Numbered from the stretch's first letter, positions 45,791 to 54,734 are shown. The stretch is DNA of 64,000 nucleotides from Thermomonospora echinospora (GCF_900108175.1 NZ_FNVO01000003.1:248001-312000), one strand, 5' to 3'. Numbers and translations are program-made. The notes: a model not told the origin generated them from the sequence alone.

Positions 45791-47068
45791 ATGTCCGCAG
45801 TCGTGCTGGATTCGGTCAGCAAGGTCTATCCGGGAGGTCAGCGCGCCGTCGCCGACCTCTCGCTGGAGATCGCCGACGGTGAGTTCTTCGTGCTGCTCGG
45901 ACCGTCCGGCTGCGGCAAGTCCACCACGCTGCGGATGGTCGCCGGGCTGGAGGAGATCACCACCGGCGGGCTGTGGCTGGACGGCCGGCTGGCCAACGAG
46001 CTGACCCCGCGCGAGCGCAACGTGGCCATGGTGTTCCAGAACGGGGCGCTGTACCCGCACCGCACGGTGCGCGACAACATCGGGTTCCCGCTGGAAATCG
46101 CCAGGGCCGACCAAGCCGAGGCGTCGGCACGGGTGGTGGAGATGGCCCGCGCGCTGGGCATCGACCCGACCCTGGACCGGCTGCCCGGCACCCTGTCGGG
46201 CGGGCAGCGGCAGCGGGTGGCGATGGGCCGGGCCATCATCCGCGAGCCCGCGGTCTTCCTGATGGACGAACCGCTGTCCAACCTGGACGCGGCGCTGCGC
46301 ACCGACCTGCGGGTGGAGATCGGCGGGCTGGTGCGCGGGCTGGGCGTCACCACCCTGTACGTCACCCACGACCAAGTCGAGGCGCTGACCCTGGCCGACC
46401 GGATCGCGGTGCTGCGCGACGGGTTCCTGGAGGACGTGGGCACCCCGCCGCAGATCTACGAGAGCCCGGCGACGGCGTTCGTCGCCGGGTTCCTGGGCGC
46501 GCCCCAGATCAACCTGCTGGCCGCCGTGCCGGAGGCGGTGCCCGGCGAGGGCGTCGTGCTGCACCTGGGCACACAGCGGCTGGTGATCCCGTGGACCGAC
46601 CCGCGCGCCGAGCACGTCGCCGGGCACCACGCCGCCACGGTCATCCTGGGCATCCGCTCCGACGCGCTGCGGCCCACTGGCGACCCGCATCTGGGGCCGG
46701 TGCTGTCGGGCGGCATCCGCACGCTGGAGTACCACGGGCACGAGTGGCTGGCCCACATCGACGCCGGCGTCACGGTGGTGGACGCCGCCGAGGTGGGCAG
46801 GCGGGTGCGGCCCGAGCCGGCCGCGGCCGGCCGGTCGTCCGGCGGCATGGCGGGCCGGGCGCTGTCGCTGCTGCGCGGCGGCCGGCGCGAGGCGGCCGGG
46901 CCGGAGCCGGCCCCGCACGTCGGCTCGCACCGCCGGGCCGAACTGCTGGCGCGACTGCACTCGCGGGACGGCTACGGCCAGGGCTCGCACGTGCACCTGG
47001 CCGTCGACCTCGAACGGGTGCTGATCTTCGGCAGGGACGGCCACCGGGTCGATCCGGTGCTGCGCTGA
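45791..47068 (+). CDS. msiK: sugar ABC transporter ATPase (MsiK/UgpC type)
   Basis: This 425-residue nucleotide-binding subunit shows Walker A LLGPSGCGKSTTL, the Q-loop VFQNGALYPH, signature LSGGQRQRVAMGRAI, Walker B FLMDEPLSNLDAAL and switch VTHDQVEAL. A C-terminal OB/TOBE regulatory domain starts near residue 250. That domain has an extra segment of about 50 residues (about 335-390, Arg/Ala/Gly-rich), making the protein longer than the roughly 370-380 residues usual for MsiK. In streptomycetes one MsiK serves several importers. Here it sits under a CebR box beside cebEFG, and it is the only sugar-importer ATPase in the window, so it may also serve MalFG. The name is by family and context. 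Confidence 0.85.
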   Translation: MSAVVLDSVSKVYPGGQRAVADLSLEIADGEFFVLLGPSGCGKSTTLRMVAGLEEITTGGLWLDGRLANELTPRERNVAMVFQNGALYPHRTVRDNIGFPLEIARADQAEASARVVEMARALGIDPTLDRLPGTLSGGQRQRVAMGRAIIREPAVFLMDEPLSNLDAALRTDLRVEIGGLVRGLGVTTLYVTHDQVEALTLADRIAVLRDGFLEDVGTPPQIYESPATAFVAGFLGAPQINLLAAVPEAVPGEGVVLHLGTQRLVIPWTDPRAEHVAGHHAATVILGIRSDALRPTGDPHLGPVLSGGIRTLEYHGHEWLAHIDAGVTVVDAAEVGRRVRPEPAAAGRSSGGMAGRALSLLRGGRREAAGPEPAPHVGSHRRAELLARLHSRDGYGQGSHVHLAVDLERVLIFGRDGHRVDPVLR

Positions 47069-47190
47069 ACCACCCCCGGCCCCGGCCGGAGCAGAGCCGG
47101 CCTACGCTGACCTGCGCCGATGACGGTGCCGGGGGCGTCCGCCGGCGCCCGGCGCGCGGACGCGCCAGGTAACGGTTGTGTTTCGAGACA

Positions 47191-47237
47191 TTGACAGTGA
47201 GCCAGGTCACCGTCTTTCCTTCGTGGGAGCGCTCCCA
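47191..47237 (+). promoter_or_regulatory. cebE promoter with CebR box
   Basis: A consensus TTGACA (47191-47196) and TTTCCT (47215-47220) are 18 bp apart. The perfect CebR palindrome TGGGAGCGCTCCCA (47224-47237, extended by one more base pair on each side) covers the likely transcription start. It lies 77 bp before cebE in the 245-bp gap after msiK. Confidence 0.85.
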
Positions 47238-47313
47238 CATTCGACCGGGCGACGGACGGCGCCCGACCTTCCACCCACCCGTCCGCACGTGAAAGACCTG
47301 AGAGGGGTCCGCA

Positions 47314-48621
47314 ATGGGTTCACGGAGACGACGCGGGCTGGCCGGCCTGGCGGCGGTACTGGCCGGCGTCCTGGTCGCCGGCACCGCCTGCGGCGGTGGT
47401 GACGACGACGGCGGCAGCGCCGACGGCACGATCACGCTCACCGTCGACACCTTCGGCGAGTTCGGCTACGACCAGTTGTTCAAGCAGTACGAGGCGTCGC
47501 ACCCGGGCATCAAGATCAACTCCCGCAAGGTGGCGGACCTCGACACCTTCAAGCCCCGCCTGCAGCAGTGGATCGGCACGGGCAAGGGTGCCGGCGACGT
47601 GGTCGCCCTGGAGGAGGGCCTGCTGCCCACCTACATGGAGCAGCGCGCCAAGTTCGTCAACCTCTTCGACCACGGCGGCGCCTCGCTGGAGCAGAACTTC
47701 CTGCCGTGGAAGTGGCAGATGGGCCTGAGCCCGGACGGCAAGCAGCTGATGGCCCTCGGCACCGACATCGGCCCGCTGGGCATGTGCTACCGCAAGGACC
47801 TGTTCGAGAAGGCCGGGCTGCCCACCGAGCGCGACAAGGTCACCGAGCTCTGGCCGACCTGGGACGACTTCCTGAAGACCGGCCAGAACTTCCAGGGCAA
47901 GATGCCCAAGACCAAGTTCGTGGACGGGCCGCAGGCGCTGCTGCGCGTCACGGTGCTCCAGGAGGCCGGCAAGGGCCCCGGCTACAGCTACTTCGACAAG
48001 AGCAACAACCTGGTCTTCGACAGCAACCCCGCCGTCAGGAACGCCTTCGACACCGTCCTGAAGTTCCAGCAGGCGGGTCTGACCGCCAACATGCAGATCT
48101 TCACCCCGCCGTGGCAGACCGCGCTCAAGCGCGACACCTTCGCCACCGTGCCGTGCCCGGCCTGGATGCTCGGCGGCATCGAGGAGTTCTCCGGCGACTA
48201 CGGCAAGGGCAAGTGGGACGTCGCCGGGATCCCGGGCGGCGCCGGCTACTGGGGCGGCTCCTGGCTGGCGGTGCCCAAGCAGAGCAAGCACCCCAAGGAG
48301 GCCGCCGAGCTGGCCAAGTTCCTGACCAGCCCGGACGGGCAGCTGGGCGCCTTCAAGGACAAGAACACCTTCCCGTCCTCGCCCAAGCTCTACACCGACG
48401 CGGCGGTGGCCGAGGCCAAGAACGCGTACTTCAACGAGGCCCCCGTCGGCAAGATCTTCGGGGATGCGGCCTCCCAGGTGAAGCCGGTCTACCTGGCGCC
48501 CAAGAACGAGGACGTCCGGCAGAACGTGGAGAACGTCCTGGTGGCCGTCGCGGAGGGCAAGATCAAGCCCGGTGACGCCTGGGGCCGGGCGATCGAGGAG
48601 GCCAAGAAGGCCGCCCGCTAG
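47314..48621 (+). CDS. cebE: cellobiose/cello-oligosaccharide-binding lipoprotein
   Basis: A 435-residue SBP family 1 protein. A basic start and hydrophobic core (LAAVLAGVLVAGTAC) give a lipoprotein-type signal with Cys around 29, followed by an Asp/Gly linker. ITLTVDTFGEFGYDQLFKQY, VALEEGLLPTYMEQRAKF, GTDIGPLGMCYRKDLFEKAG and YWGGSWLAVPKQSKHPKEA resemble CebE-type binding proteins. GAGAGGGG precedes the ATG. It opens the cebEFG-bglC operon, behind a CebR box. A 13-bp hairpin follows, as after malE. Substrate assignment rests on the operator and the GH1 neighbour. Confidence 0.9.
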   Translation: MGSRRRRGLAGLAAVLAGVLVAGTACGGGDDDGGSADGTITLTVDTFGEFGYDQLFKQYEASHPGIKINSRKVADLDTFKPRLQQWIGTGKGAGDVVALEEGLLPTYMEQRAKFVNLFDHGGASLEQNFLPWKWQMGLSPDGKQLMALGTDIGPLGMCYRKDLFEKAGLPTERDKVTELWPTWDDFLKTGQNFQGKMPKTKFVDGPQALLRVTVLQEAGKGPGYSYFDKSNNLVFDSNPAVRNAFDTVLKFQQAGLTANMQIFTPPWQTALKRDTFATVPCPAWMLGGIEEFSGDYGKGKWDVAGIPGGAGYWGGSWLAVPKQSKHPKEAAELAKFLTSPDGQLGAFKDKNTFPSSPKLYTDAAVAEAKNAYFNEAPVGKIFGDAASQVKPVYLAPKNEDVRQNVENVLVAVAEGKIKPGDAWGRAIEEAKKAAR

Positions 48622-48674
48622 CCCCGCACGGCAGGACGGCGGCGGCCGGCACCCGGCCCCCGCCGTCGCGGAAC

Positions 48675-48713
48675 TCCCCGGTCCGGTCCCCACGAGAAGC
48701 CGGACCGGGGAGC
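48675..48713 (+). terminator. hairpin between cebE and cebF
   Basis: A perfect 13-bp stem (48675-48687 with 48701-48713) with a 13-nt loop lies 53 nt after cebE. Position and geometry mirror the malE-malF hairpin. It likely favours the binding-protein message over the permease message. Confidence 0.6.
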
Positions 48714-48797
48714 GGGGCGGCGCCGACCGGGCCTCTCACTCCCCCGCCCGGCAAGACCCCCGGCGCCGCCCCCGCCACACCCCCGAAAGGACGACCC

Positions 48798-49778
48798 ATG
48801 GGTCTGGACGTACGCCCGACGCCCACGCGGCGGCGGGCGAAGGCCGGTGTCCCCGGCCCCCCACCACCGCGTGCCACCTGGCGCGCCCGGCTGTCGCGGC
48901 TGGACGTCAGGTTCTCGCCCTATGCGCTCATCTCGCCGTTCTACCTGGTGTTCATCGTCTTCGGCGCCTTCCCGCTGCTGTTCACGCTGTGGATGTCGCT
49001 GCGCGACCGGGAGCTGGCCAGCGGCAAGGACGAGTACGTCGGGCTGCGCAACTACACCGACCTGATGAGCGACTCCGACTTCCTGAACTCGGTGCTCAAC
49101 ACGCTCGGCATGTTCGCCATCGCCACCGTGCCGCAGTTGCTGCTGGCGCTGCTGCTGGCCAACGCGCTCAACCGGCGGCTGCGGGCCAGCACGCTGTTCC
49201 GGGTCGGGGCGCTGGTCCCCCTGATCACCTCGACGGTCGCGGTGGCGGTGGTCTTCACCCAGCTGTTCGACACCGACTACGGCCTGGTCAACTGGCTGTT
49301 CGGGCTGGTCGGGATCGACCCGATCTCCTGGCAGTCCGACCGCTGGTGGTCGTGGATCGCCATCTCCATCATGGTGGACTGGCGGTGGACCGGCTACAAC
49401 GCGCTGATCTTCCTGGCCGCCATGCAGGCCATCCCGCACGACCTGTACGAGGCCGCGGCCATCGACGGGGCCTCCCGGCGCCGCCAGTTCTGGCAGATCA
49501 CCGTGCCGATGCTGCGGCCGACCATCCTGTTCACCACGATCGTGTCCACCATCGGCGGGCTGCAGCTGTTCACCGAGCCGGTGCTGTTCGACAACGGGCG
49601 GATGGACGGCGGATCCACCCACCAGTTCCAGACGGTGGCCATGTACATGTTCGACTCCGCCTTCACCAGCGACGACTACGGCTACGGCGCGGCCGTGGCC
49701 TGGATGATCTTCCTGCTGATCATCGCCTTCTCGTTGCTGAACTTCATGTTCGTCCGGCGCATGGGAGGCGTGAAATGA
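48798..49778 (+). CDS. cebF: cellobiose ABC transporter permease
   Basis: A 326-residue membrane subunit with a basic, Pro-rich N-terminal arm (residues 1-40) and six hydrophobic segments. The ATPase-docking loop reads YEAAAIDGASRRRQFWQITVPMLRP. SPFYLVFIVFGAFPLLFTLW starts the membrane part, and a long periplasmic region includes WWSWIAISIMVDWRWTGYNAL. GAAAGGACGACCC precedes the ATG. It overlaps cebG by 4 nt (ATGA at 49775-49778). Confidence 0.92.
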   Translation: MGLDVRPTPTRRRAKAGVPGPPPPRATWRARLSRLDVRFSPYALISPFYLVFIVFGAFPLLFTLWMSLRDRELASGKDEYVGLRNYTDLMSDSDFLNSVLNTLGMFAIATVPQLLLALLLANALNRRLRASTLFRVGALVPLITSTVAVAVVFTQLFDTDYGLVNWLFGLVGIDPISWQSDRWWSWIAISIMVDWRWTGYNALIFLAAMQAIPHDLYEAAAIDGASRRRQFWQITVPMLRPTILFTTIVSTIGGLQLFTEPVLFDNGRMDGGSTHQFQTVAMYMFDSAFTSDDYGYGAAVAWMIFLLIIAFSLLNFMFVRRMGGVK

Positions 49779-50683
49779 CCCTGGTGGCGGGCCCGGACCT
49801 GGGCGGGCGGGAGCCGCGGCGCGCCGCGCGCGCACACCGGCGGCCCGGGCGGATGCGCGGCCTGTGGGAGGCCAGCCCGCTGACCTACCTCACCCTGATC
49901 GTCGCGCTGGTGCTGTCGGTCTTCCCGGTCTACTGGATGATCATCGTGGCCACCCGGGGCAACGACATCGTCGGCGACGTGCCGCCGCCGATGCTGCCGG
50001 GCGGCGAGCTCGGCAAGAACCTCGGCGCGGTCTTCGACGCCGAGGAGGCCAGCTTCGCCAAGGGGCTGGTCAACTCGGCGGTGGTGGCGACCTCGGTGAC
50101 GGTCTCCACGGTGCTGTTCGCCACGATGGCCGGCTTCGCGTTCGCCAAGCTGCGCTTCCGCGGCAAGAACGCGCTGCTGCTCACGGTGATCGCCACGATG
50201 ATGATCCCGGTGCAGATGGGCATCATCCCGCTGTACATCATGATGGGCTGGTTCGGCTGGCAGGGCGAGCTCCAGTCGGTCATCCTGCCGTTCCTGATCA
50301 CCGGCTTCGGCGTGTTCATGATGCGCCAGTACACCCAGCAGGCGGTGCCGGACGAGCTGATCGAGGCCGCCCGGGTGGACGGCTGCTCCACGTTCCGCAT
50401 CTACTGGAGCGTCGTGCTGCCCGCGCTGCGCCCGGCCGCCGGCGTGCTGGCGCTGCTGACCTTCATGCAGACCTGGAACGACTTCATGTGGCCGCTGGCC
50501 GTGCTCAGCCCCGACAACCCCACCGTGCAGCTGTCGATCCGGCAGCTCAACAGCGCCTACTTCCAGGACTACACGCTGGTCTTCGCCGGGACCACGGTGG
50601 CCACCCTCCCCCTGCTCATCGTTTTCGTCATCTTCAGCCGCCAGATCATCGGCGGGATCATGGAAGGCGCGGTCAAGGCGTGA
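49775..50683 (+). CDS. cebG: cellobiose ABC transporter permease
   Basis: A 302-residue partner of CebF. It has six hydrophobic segments, YWMIIVATRGNDIV near the start and the EAA loop IEAARVDGCSTFRIYWSVVLP. TFMQTWNDFMWPLAVLSP and RQIIGGIMEGAVK near the end are family-typical. The start overlaps the cebF stop, and the stop overlaps the beta-glucosidase GTG (GTGA at 50680-50683), so all three are translationally coupled. Confidence 0.93.
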   Translation: MTLVAGPDLGGREPRRAARAHRRPGRMRGLWEASPLTYLTLIVALVLSVFPVYWMIIVATRGNDIVGDVPPPMLPGGELGKNLGAVFDAEEASFAKGLVNSAVVATSVTVSTVLFATMAGFAFAKLRFRGKNALLLTVIATMMIPVQMGIIPLYIMMGWFGWQGELQSVILPFLITGFGVFMMRQYTQQAVPDELIEAARVDGCSTFRIYWSVVLPALRPAAGVLALLTFMQTWNDFMWPLAVLSPDNPTVQLSIRQLNSAYFQDYTLVFAGTTVATLPLLIVFVIFSRQIIGGIMEGAVKA

Positions 50684-52122
50684 CAGCTTTCAGTGCAGAC
50701 CAGCAGACCGAACGGAGCGGGCGGTCCGCCGCCCGGTTCCCGCAGGACTTCCGGTGGGGCGCCGCCACGTCGGCCTACCAGATCGAGGGCGCGGCGGCCG
50801 AGGACGGCCGGGGCCGTTCCGTCTGGGACACCTTCTGCGACACCCCCGGCGCGGTGCTCGGCGGGGACAACGCCGCCGAGGCCGTCGACCACTACCACCG
50901 CTACCGCGAGGACGTGGCGCTGATGGCCGATCTCGGCTTCAACGCCTACCGGTTCTCGGTGTCGTGGCCGCGCATCCAGCCGACCGGGGCCGGTGCGGCC
51001 GACCGGCGCGGCCTGGACTTCTACAGCCGGCTGGTGGACGAGCTGCTCGCGGCCGGGATCGAGCCGTGGCTGACCCTCTACCACTGGGATCTGCCCCAGG
51101 CCCTGGAGGACAGGGGCGGCTGGCCCGAGCGCGACACCGCCCTGCGGTTCGCCGAGTTCGCCGCGCTGGTGCACGGGGCGCTCGGCGACCGGGTGCGGAA
51201 CTGGATGACGATCAACGAGCCGTGGTGCGCGGCCTACCTGGGGTACGCCTCCGGCGAGCACGCCCCCGGCCGCCGGGAGCCGGCCGCCGCCCTGTACGCC
51301 GCACACCACCTGCTGCTCGGCCACGGCCTGGCGCTGGAGGCGATGCGCGGGCAGCGGCGCGACACCCGCATCGGCCCGGCGGTCAACCTGTACGCGGTCA
51401 CGCCCGCCACCGACGCGCCCGAGGACCTGGACGCCGCCCGCCGCATCGACGGCCTGCAGAACCGGTTCTTCCTGGACGCGCTGCTGCACGGCCGCTACCC
51501 CGCCGACCTGCTGGCCGACCTGGCCCCGTTCGGCTTCGAGGACTGCGTGCAGGACGGCGACCTGGAGGTCATCGGCGGGCGCAACGACCTGCTGGGCATC
51601 AACTACTACACCCGGCACACGGTGTCGGGGCTGCCGGGCGACGGCGTCCAGGCCGTCTCGTCCCCGTTCTCCTCAGTGTCGCCGTGGGTCGGCTCCGAGC
51701 ACGTCCGCTTCCTGGGCCAGGGCCGGCCGGTGACCGGCATGGGCTGGGAGATCGACCCCGACGGGCTGCGGGAAGTGCTCGACCAGGTGTGCCGCGACTA
51801 CCCGGCGGTCCCGCTCTACATCACCGAGAACGGCGCCGGGTACGAGGACGCCCCGGACGGCGACGGGACGGTGCAGGACCCCGAGCGGATCGCCTACCTG
51901 GACGCCCACCTGCGGACCTGCCAGGAGGCCATCGCCGACGGCGTTCCGCTCAAGGGGTACTTCACCTGGTCGCTGCTGGACAACTTCGAGTGGGCCTGGG
52001 GATACTCCAAGCGCTTCGGGCTGGTCTACGTTGACTACGCGACGCAACGCCGGATACCGAAGGCCAGCGCCGCATGGTACGCGCGAGTGATCCGGCAGGG
52101 CGGACTGCCGGACCACCGCTGA
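50680..52122 (+). CDS. bglC: GH1 beta-glucosidase
   Basis: A 480-residue cytoplasmic enzyme that hydrolyses imported cellobiose to glucose. It begins FRWGAATSAYQIEGAAAEDGRG, the GH1 N-terminal signature. The acid/base Glu is in NWMTINEPWCAAYLGY and the nucleophile Glu in PLYITENGAGYED. SVSWPRIQPTG and TWSLLDNFEWAWGYSKRFGL are also diagnostic. No signal peptide is present, which fits hydrolysis after uptake. It is coupled to cebG and followed after 44 nt by cebR. Confidence 0.96.
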   Translation: MTAFSADQQTERSGRSAARFPQDFRWGAATSAYQIEGAAAEDGRGRSVWDTFCDTPGAVLGGDNAAEAVDHYHRYREDVALMADLGFNAYRFSVSWPRIQPTGAGAADRRGLDFYSRLVDELLAAGIEPWLTLYHWDLPQALEDRGGWPERDTALRFAEFAALVHGALGDRVRNWMTINEPWCAAYLGYASGEHAPGRREPAAALYAAHHLLLGHGLALEAMRGQRRDTRIGPAVNLYAVTPATDAPEDLDAARRIDGLQNRFFLDALLHGRYPADLLADLAPFGFEDCVQDGDLEVIGGRNDLLGINYYTRHTVSGLPGDGVQAVSSPFSSVSPWVGSEHVRFLGQGRPVTGMGWEIDPDGLREVLDQVCRDYPAVPLYITENGAGYEDAPDGDGTVQDPERIAYLDAHLRTCQEAIADGVPLKGYFTWSLLDNFEWAWGYSKRFGLVYVDYATQRRIPKASAAWYARVIRQGGLPDHR

Positions 52123-52166
52123 CCGGCGTCACAGGGGTGAAGGGGCCGAAAGACGGTGAGGGGTCG

Positions 52167-53186
52167 ATGGGGGTGAGACGCTCGCGTGCGCAGGCGCGCC
52201 CCACCCTGGAGGAGGTGGCGGCGCTGGCCGGGGTCGGCCGCGGCACGGTGTCCCGGGTCATCAACGGCTCGCCCAAGGTGAGCGCGCAGGCCCGCCAGGC
52301 CGTGCAGGCCGCGATCGAGGAACTGGGCTACGTGCCCAACCGGGCCGCCCGGACGCTGGTGACCCGGCGGACCGACACGGTGGCGCTGGTGCTGTCGGAG
52401 GGCGAGCAGCGGCTGTTCGAGGAGCCGTACTTCGCCGACATCATCCGCGGCATCAGCTCGGCGCTCAACGAGACCGGGCTGCAGCTGATGTTCACCCTGG
52501 CCCAGACGCCCAGGGACCACGAGCGGCTGGAACAGTACCTGACCGGCCACCACGTGGACGGGGTGATGATGATCTCGCTGCACGCCGAGGATCCGCTGCC
52601 GGGCCTGCTGGCCGACCACGGCGTCCCGACGGTGCTGGGCGGCCGCCCGGTGGGGGTGGGCGCCGAGCGGGTCAGCTACGTGGACGCCGACAACGAGGGC
52701 GGGGCGCGCAAGGCGGTGGAGTACCTGGTGGCCCAGGGCCGCCGCCGGATCGCCACGATCGCCGGGCCGCAGGACATGGGGGTGGGCATCGACCGGCTCA
52801 ACGGCTACCGCGCCGCGCTGGGTGACCTGCCCGAGCAGGTGGTCACCGCGGACTTCAGCGAGGCCGGCGGCCGGGCCGCCATGCGCGAGCTGCTGGCCCG
52901 CGACCCCGAGCTGGACGCGGTGTTCGTCGCCTCCGACAACATGGCGATGGGGGCGCTGCGGACGCTGCGGGAGGCGGGGCGGCGCATTCCCGGGGACGTG
53001 GCCGTGATCGGGTTCGAGGACTCGGCCGCGCAGCGCGCCGAACCGCCGCTGACCTCCGTCCACCAGCCCACCGAGCGGATGGGCCGGGAGATGGTGCAGC
53101 TGCTGGTCGCCCGGATCCGGGGCGAGCGGACCGAGCCCACCGGCGTCATCGTGGACACGCACCTGGTGGTCCGCGACTCGGCGTGA
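52167..53186 (+). CDS. cebR: LacI-family cellobiose repressor
   Basis: A 339-residue LacI regulator. The DNA-binding part is TLEEVAALAGVGRGTVSRVI, NGSPKVS, with hinge ELGYVPNRAARTLV, very like streptomycete CebR and different from the MalR pair upstream. The ligand domain includes VDADNEGGARKAVEYLV, AVFVASDNMAMGALRTL and VIGFEDSAAQRAEPPLTSVHQP. GTGAGGGG precedes the ATG. It should bind the two perfect TGGGAGCGCTCCCA boxes before msiK and cebE and release them on cellobiose. A terminator follows. Confidence 0.93.
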   Translation: MGVRRSRAQARPTLEEVAALAGVGRGTVSRVINGSPKVSAQARQAVQAAIEELGYVPNRAARTLVTRRTDTVALVLSEGEQRLFEEPYFADIIRGISSALNETGLQLMFTLAQTPRDHERLEQYLTGHHVDGVMMISLHAEDPLPGLLADHGVPTVLGGRPVGVGAERVSYVDADNEGGARKAVEYLVAQGRRRIATIAGPQDMGVGIDRLNGYRAALGDLPEQVVTADFSEAGGRAAMRELLARDPELDAVFVASDNMAMGALRTLREAGRRIPGDVAVIGFEDSAAQRAEPPLTSVHQPTERMGREMVQLLVARIRGERTEPTGVIVDTHLVVRDSA

Positions 53187-53194
53187 CACCGGAC

Positions 53195-53235
53195 GGCGGC
53201 CGGCCGCACGATTCCTCCCCGTGCGACCGGCCGCC
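53195..53235. terminator. bidirectional hairpin after cebR
   Basis: A 16-bp stem with one mismatch (53195-53210 with 53220-53235) and a 9-nt loop lies between the converging cebR and DUF1996 genes. It begins 9 nt after cebR. Confidence 0.7.
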
Positions 53236-53276
53236 ACTTCGGTGCCCGGCCCTTCCGGCGCTCGCTCAGCGTTCCC

Positions 53277-54467
53277 TCAGCAGCGCCGTCCCCGGTTGAT
53301 GCAGTCGACGGCGCGCCTCATCAGGCTGTTGGGCATGACGTTGACGAAGTCGGCGTGGTCGGTGAGCGGGCTGTGCGACTGCTCGGGGAAGCTGTCGAGC
53401 GCGTACACCAGGCCGTTGCGGATCTGCGACCGCCGGAGCGTGAAGGAGTAGGTCAGGGTCATCCGCAGCTGCGGGACCGCGCGGGTGCCCGTCGGGCAGC
53501 GGCCCGTCCGCCGATCGGGGAACACCACGTGCGTGCGGTGGTTGGCGCTGTCGGTGTTGCGCCCGTCCCAGCAGCTGGGGAAGTCCAGCACGCGGGCGAC
53601 CCGGCTGCCGCGCGGGCACAGCGGGTACTTGTCGGTGACGACGCGGTCGGTGAAGCCGGTACAGGTCCACGCCGCCCGGGCGTTGAGGGGCCCGTTGGTG
53701 ACGGCCTTGGCGTCCCCGGTGATGATCCGCAGGAAGCGCGGCATCGCGGTGACCCTGCTCCTGGGGTTGCCGCGGAACTGCAGCGACACCGTGGCGGGCG
53801 TCTGGATGCGCCCGATGTTGAGGTCGGCGGCGCTCTGGTCGTTCTGGCCGGTGTCGTTGGCGCCGCGCAGCCGCATCACCGGCCAGAAGTAGGTGGACTT
53901 GTCGCCCCGGCGGCAGGTGGTGCCGGCCGCTGCCAGGCTCTCGTCGGTGGAGAACCCGTCAGCGGACAGGTTGCCTACGTAGTCGTGGGTGTGGTGGGCG
54001 CCGTTGACGACGCCGGGCGCGACGATGAAGTTGTCGGAGTTGAAGTGGCCGTTCTCGTTGCGGCCGCAGCGCGAGGTGAACGTGCCGCGCGAGCCGCCGC
54101 GCCCGGTCCGGACCTGGCGGACCGTGCGCGGCACCTTCCGGATGTCGACGAAGTCCGACTCGACGGGCCGCAGCCCACCGCCCTGCGGCGGCGCCGCCGT
54201 CCCCGGTGGCGGTGTGCTGGCCTGCGGCGGGGTGGTCGCCTCCGCCGGTGGAGTGCCGGCCTGCGGCGGCGTGCTCGCCTCGGGATCCGGTGACGGCGCG
54301 TCCGTCTCCGGTGACGGCGTCCCGGACGACGACGTGCTCGGCCGCGGCGACGGGGTGCCGGCGGCGGCCGCGGGAACGTGCGGGGGCAGGGCCGCCAGGA
54401 GCAGTCCGGCTCCGGCGGTCAGGACGGTGGCGCGCCAGGTCGGGCGCGTCCGCCGAGAATCTCGCAT
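53277..54467 (-). CDS. secreted DUF1996 protein
   Basis: A 396-residue extracellular protein. The signal peptide (TWRATVLTAGAGLLLAALPP, cleaved near VPAAAAG) is followed by a Ser/Thr/Pro-rich stalk at about 37-98. The DUF1996 domain follows, with NENGHFNSDNFIVAPGVVNG, AHHTHDYVGNLSADGFSTDE, LDFPSCWDGRNTDSANHRTH and YALDSFPEQSHSPLTDHADF. Conserved His, Cys and Asp residues suggest metal binding. DUF1996 proteins also occur in fungi, sometimes joined to cell-wall-binding modules. The function is unknown. GGAGGAG precedes the ATG. It converges on cebR and shares a 360-bp divergent region with the sigma factor gene. Confidence 0.88.
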   Translation of the reverse strand: MRDSRRTRPTWRATVLTAGAGLLLAALPPHVPAAAAGTPSPRPSTSSSGTPSPETDAPSPDPEASTPPQAGTPPAEATTPPQASTPPPGTAAPPQGGGLRPVESDFVDIRKVPRTVRQVRTGRGGSRGTFTSRCGRNENGHFNSDNFIVAPGVVNGAHHTHDYVGNLSADGFSTDESLAAAGTTCRRGDKSTYFWPVMRLRGANDTGQNDQSAADLNIGRIQTPATVSLQFRGNPRSRVTAMPRFLRIITGDAKAVTNGPLNARAAWTCTGFTDRVVTDKYPLCPRGSRVARVLDFPSCWDGRNTDSANHRTHVVFPDRRTGRCPTGTRAVPQLRMTLTYSFTLRRSQIRNGLVYALDSFPEQSHSPLTDHADFVNVMPNSLMRRAVDCINRGRRC

Positions 54468-54647
54468 GCGATGCTCCTCCGTGGTTCACGGTCGTGAGGA
54501 ACACCCGGCTCTCCCCCTGGTACGCGCCGCCGCGACGGCGGGGTTCAACGCTCTTGCGCCGGATCGCCTTATCTACCGCTCATCAGAAGATCAACACAGC
54601 CTTAAGAGCGCCCTCCCAGGCGGGGCGGACGCCCTAACGTGAGTCCC

Positions 54648-54677
54648 GGTTCGTGACGAAGGGGTTCGTGACGAAGG
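54648..54677. repeat. perfect 15-bp tandem duplication
   Basis: GGTTCGTGACGAAGG occurs at 54648-54662 and again at 54663-54677 with no spacer, followed by a partial third copy (GGTACG). It lies in the region between the divergent DUF1996 and sigma genes, right beside a long inverted repeat. Confidence 0.8.
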
Positions 54678-54681
54678 GGTA

Positions 54682-54734
54682 CGACCGACCCGTATGACCC
54701 CACACCCGGCTCTCCCAGCCATACGGGTCGGTCG
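54682..54734. promoter_or_regulatory. 15-bp perfect inverted repeat in the DUF1996-sigma intergenic region
   Basis: CGACCGACCCGTATG (54682-54696) is exactly complementary to 54720-54734, with a 23-nt loop. It lies about 75 bp before a TAGTCT box (54809-54814) that may be the sigma gene -10 element. It could be a terminator of an unseen transcript, a leader structure of the DUF1996 message or a regulator site. Confidence 0.55.
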
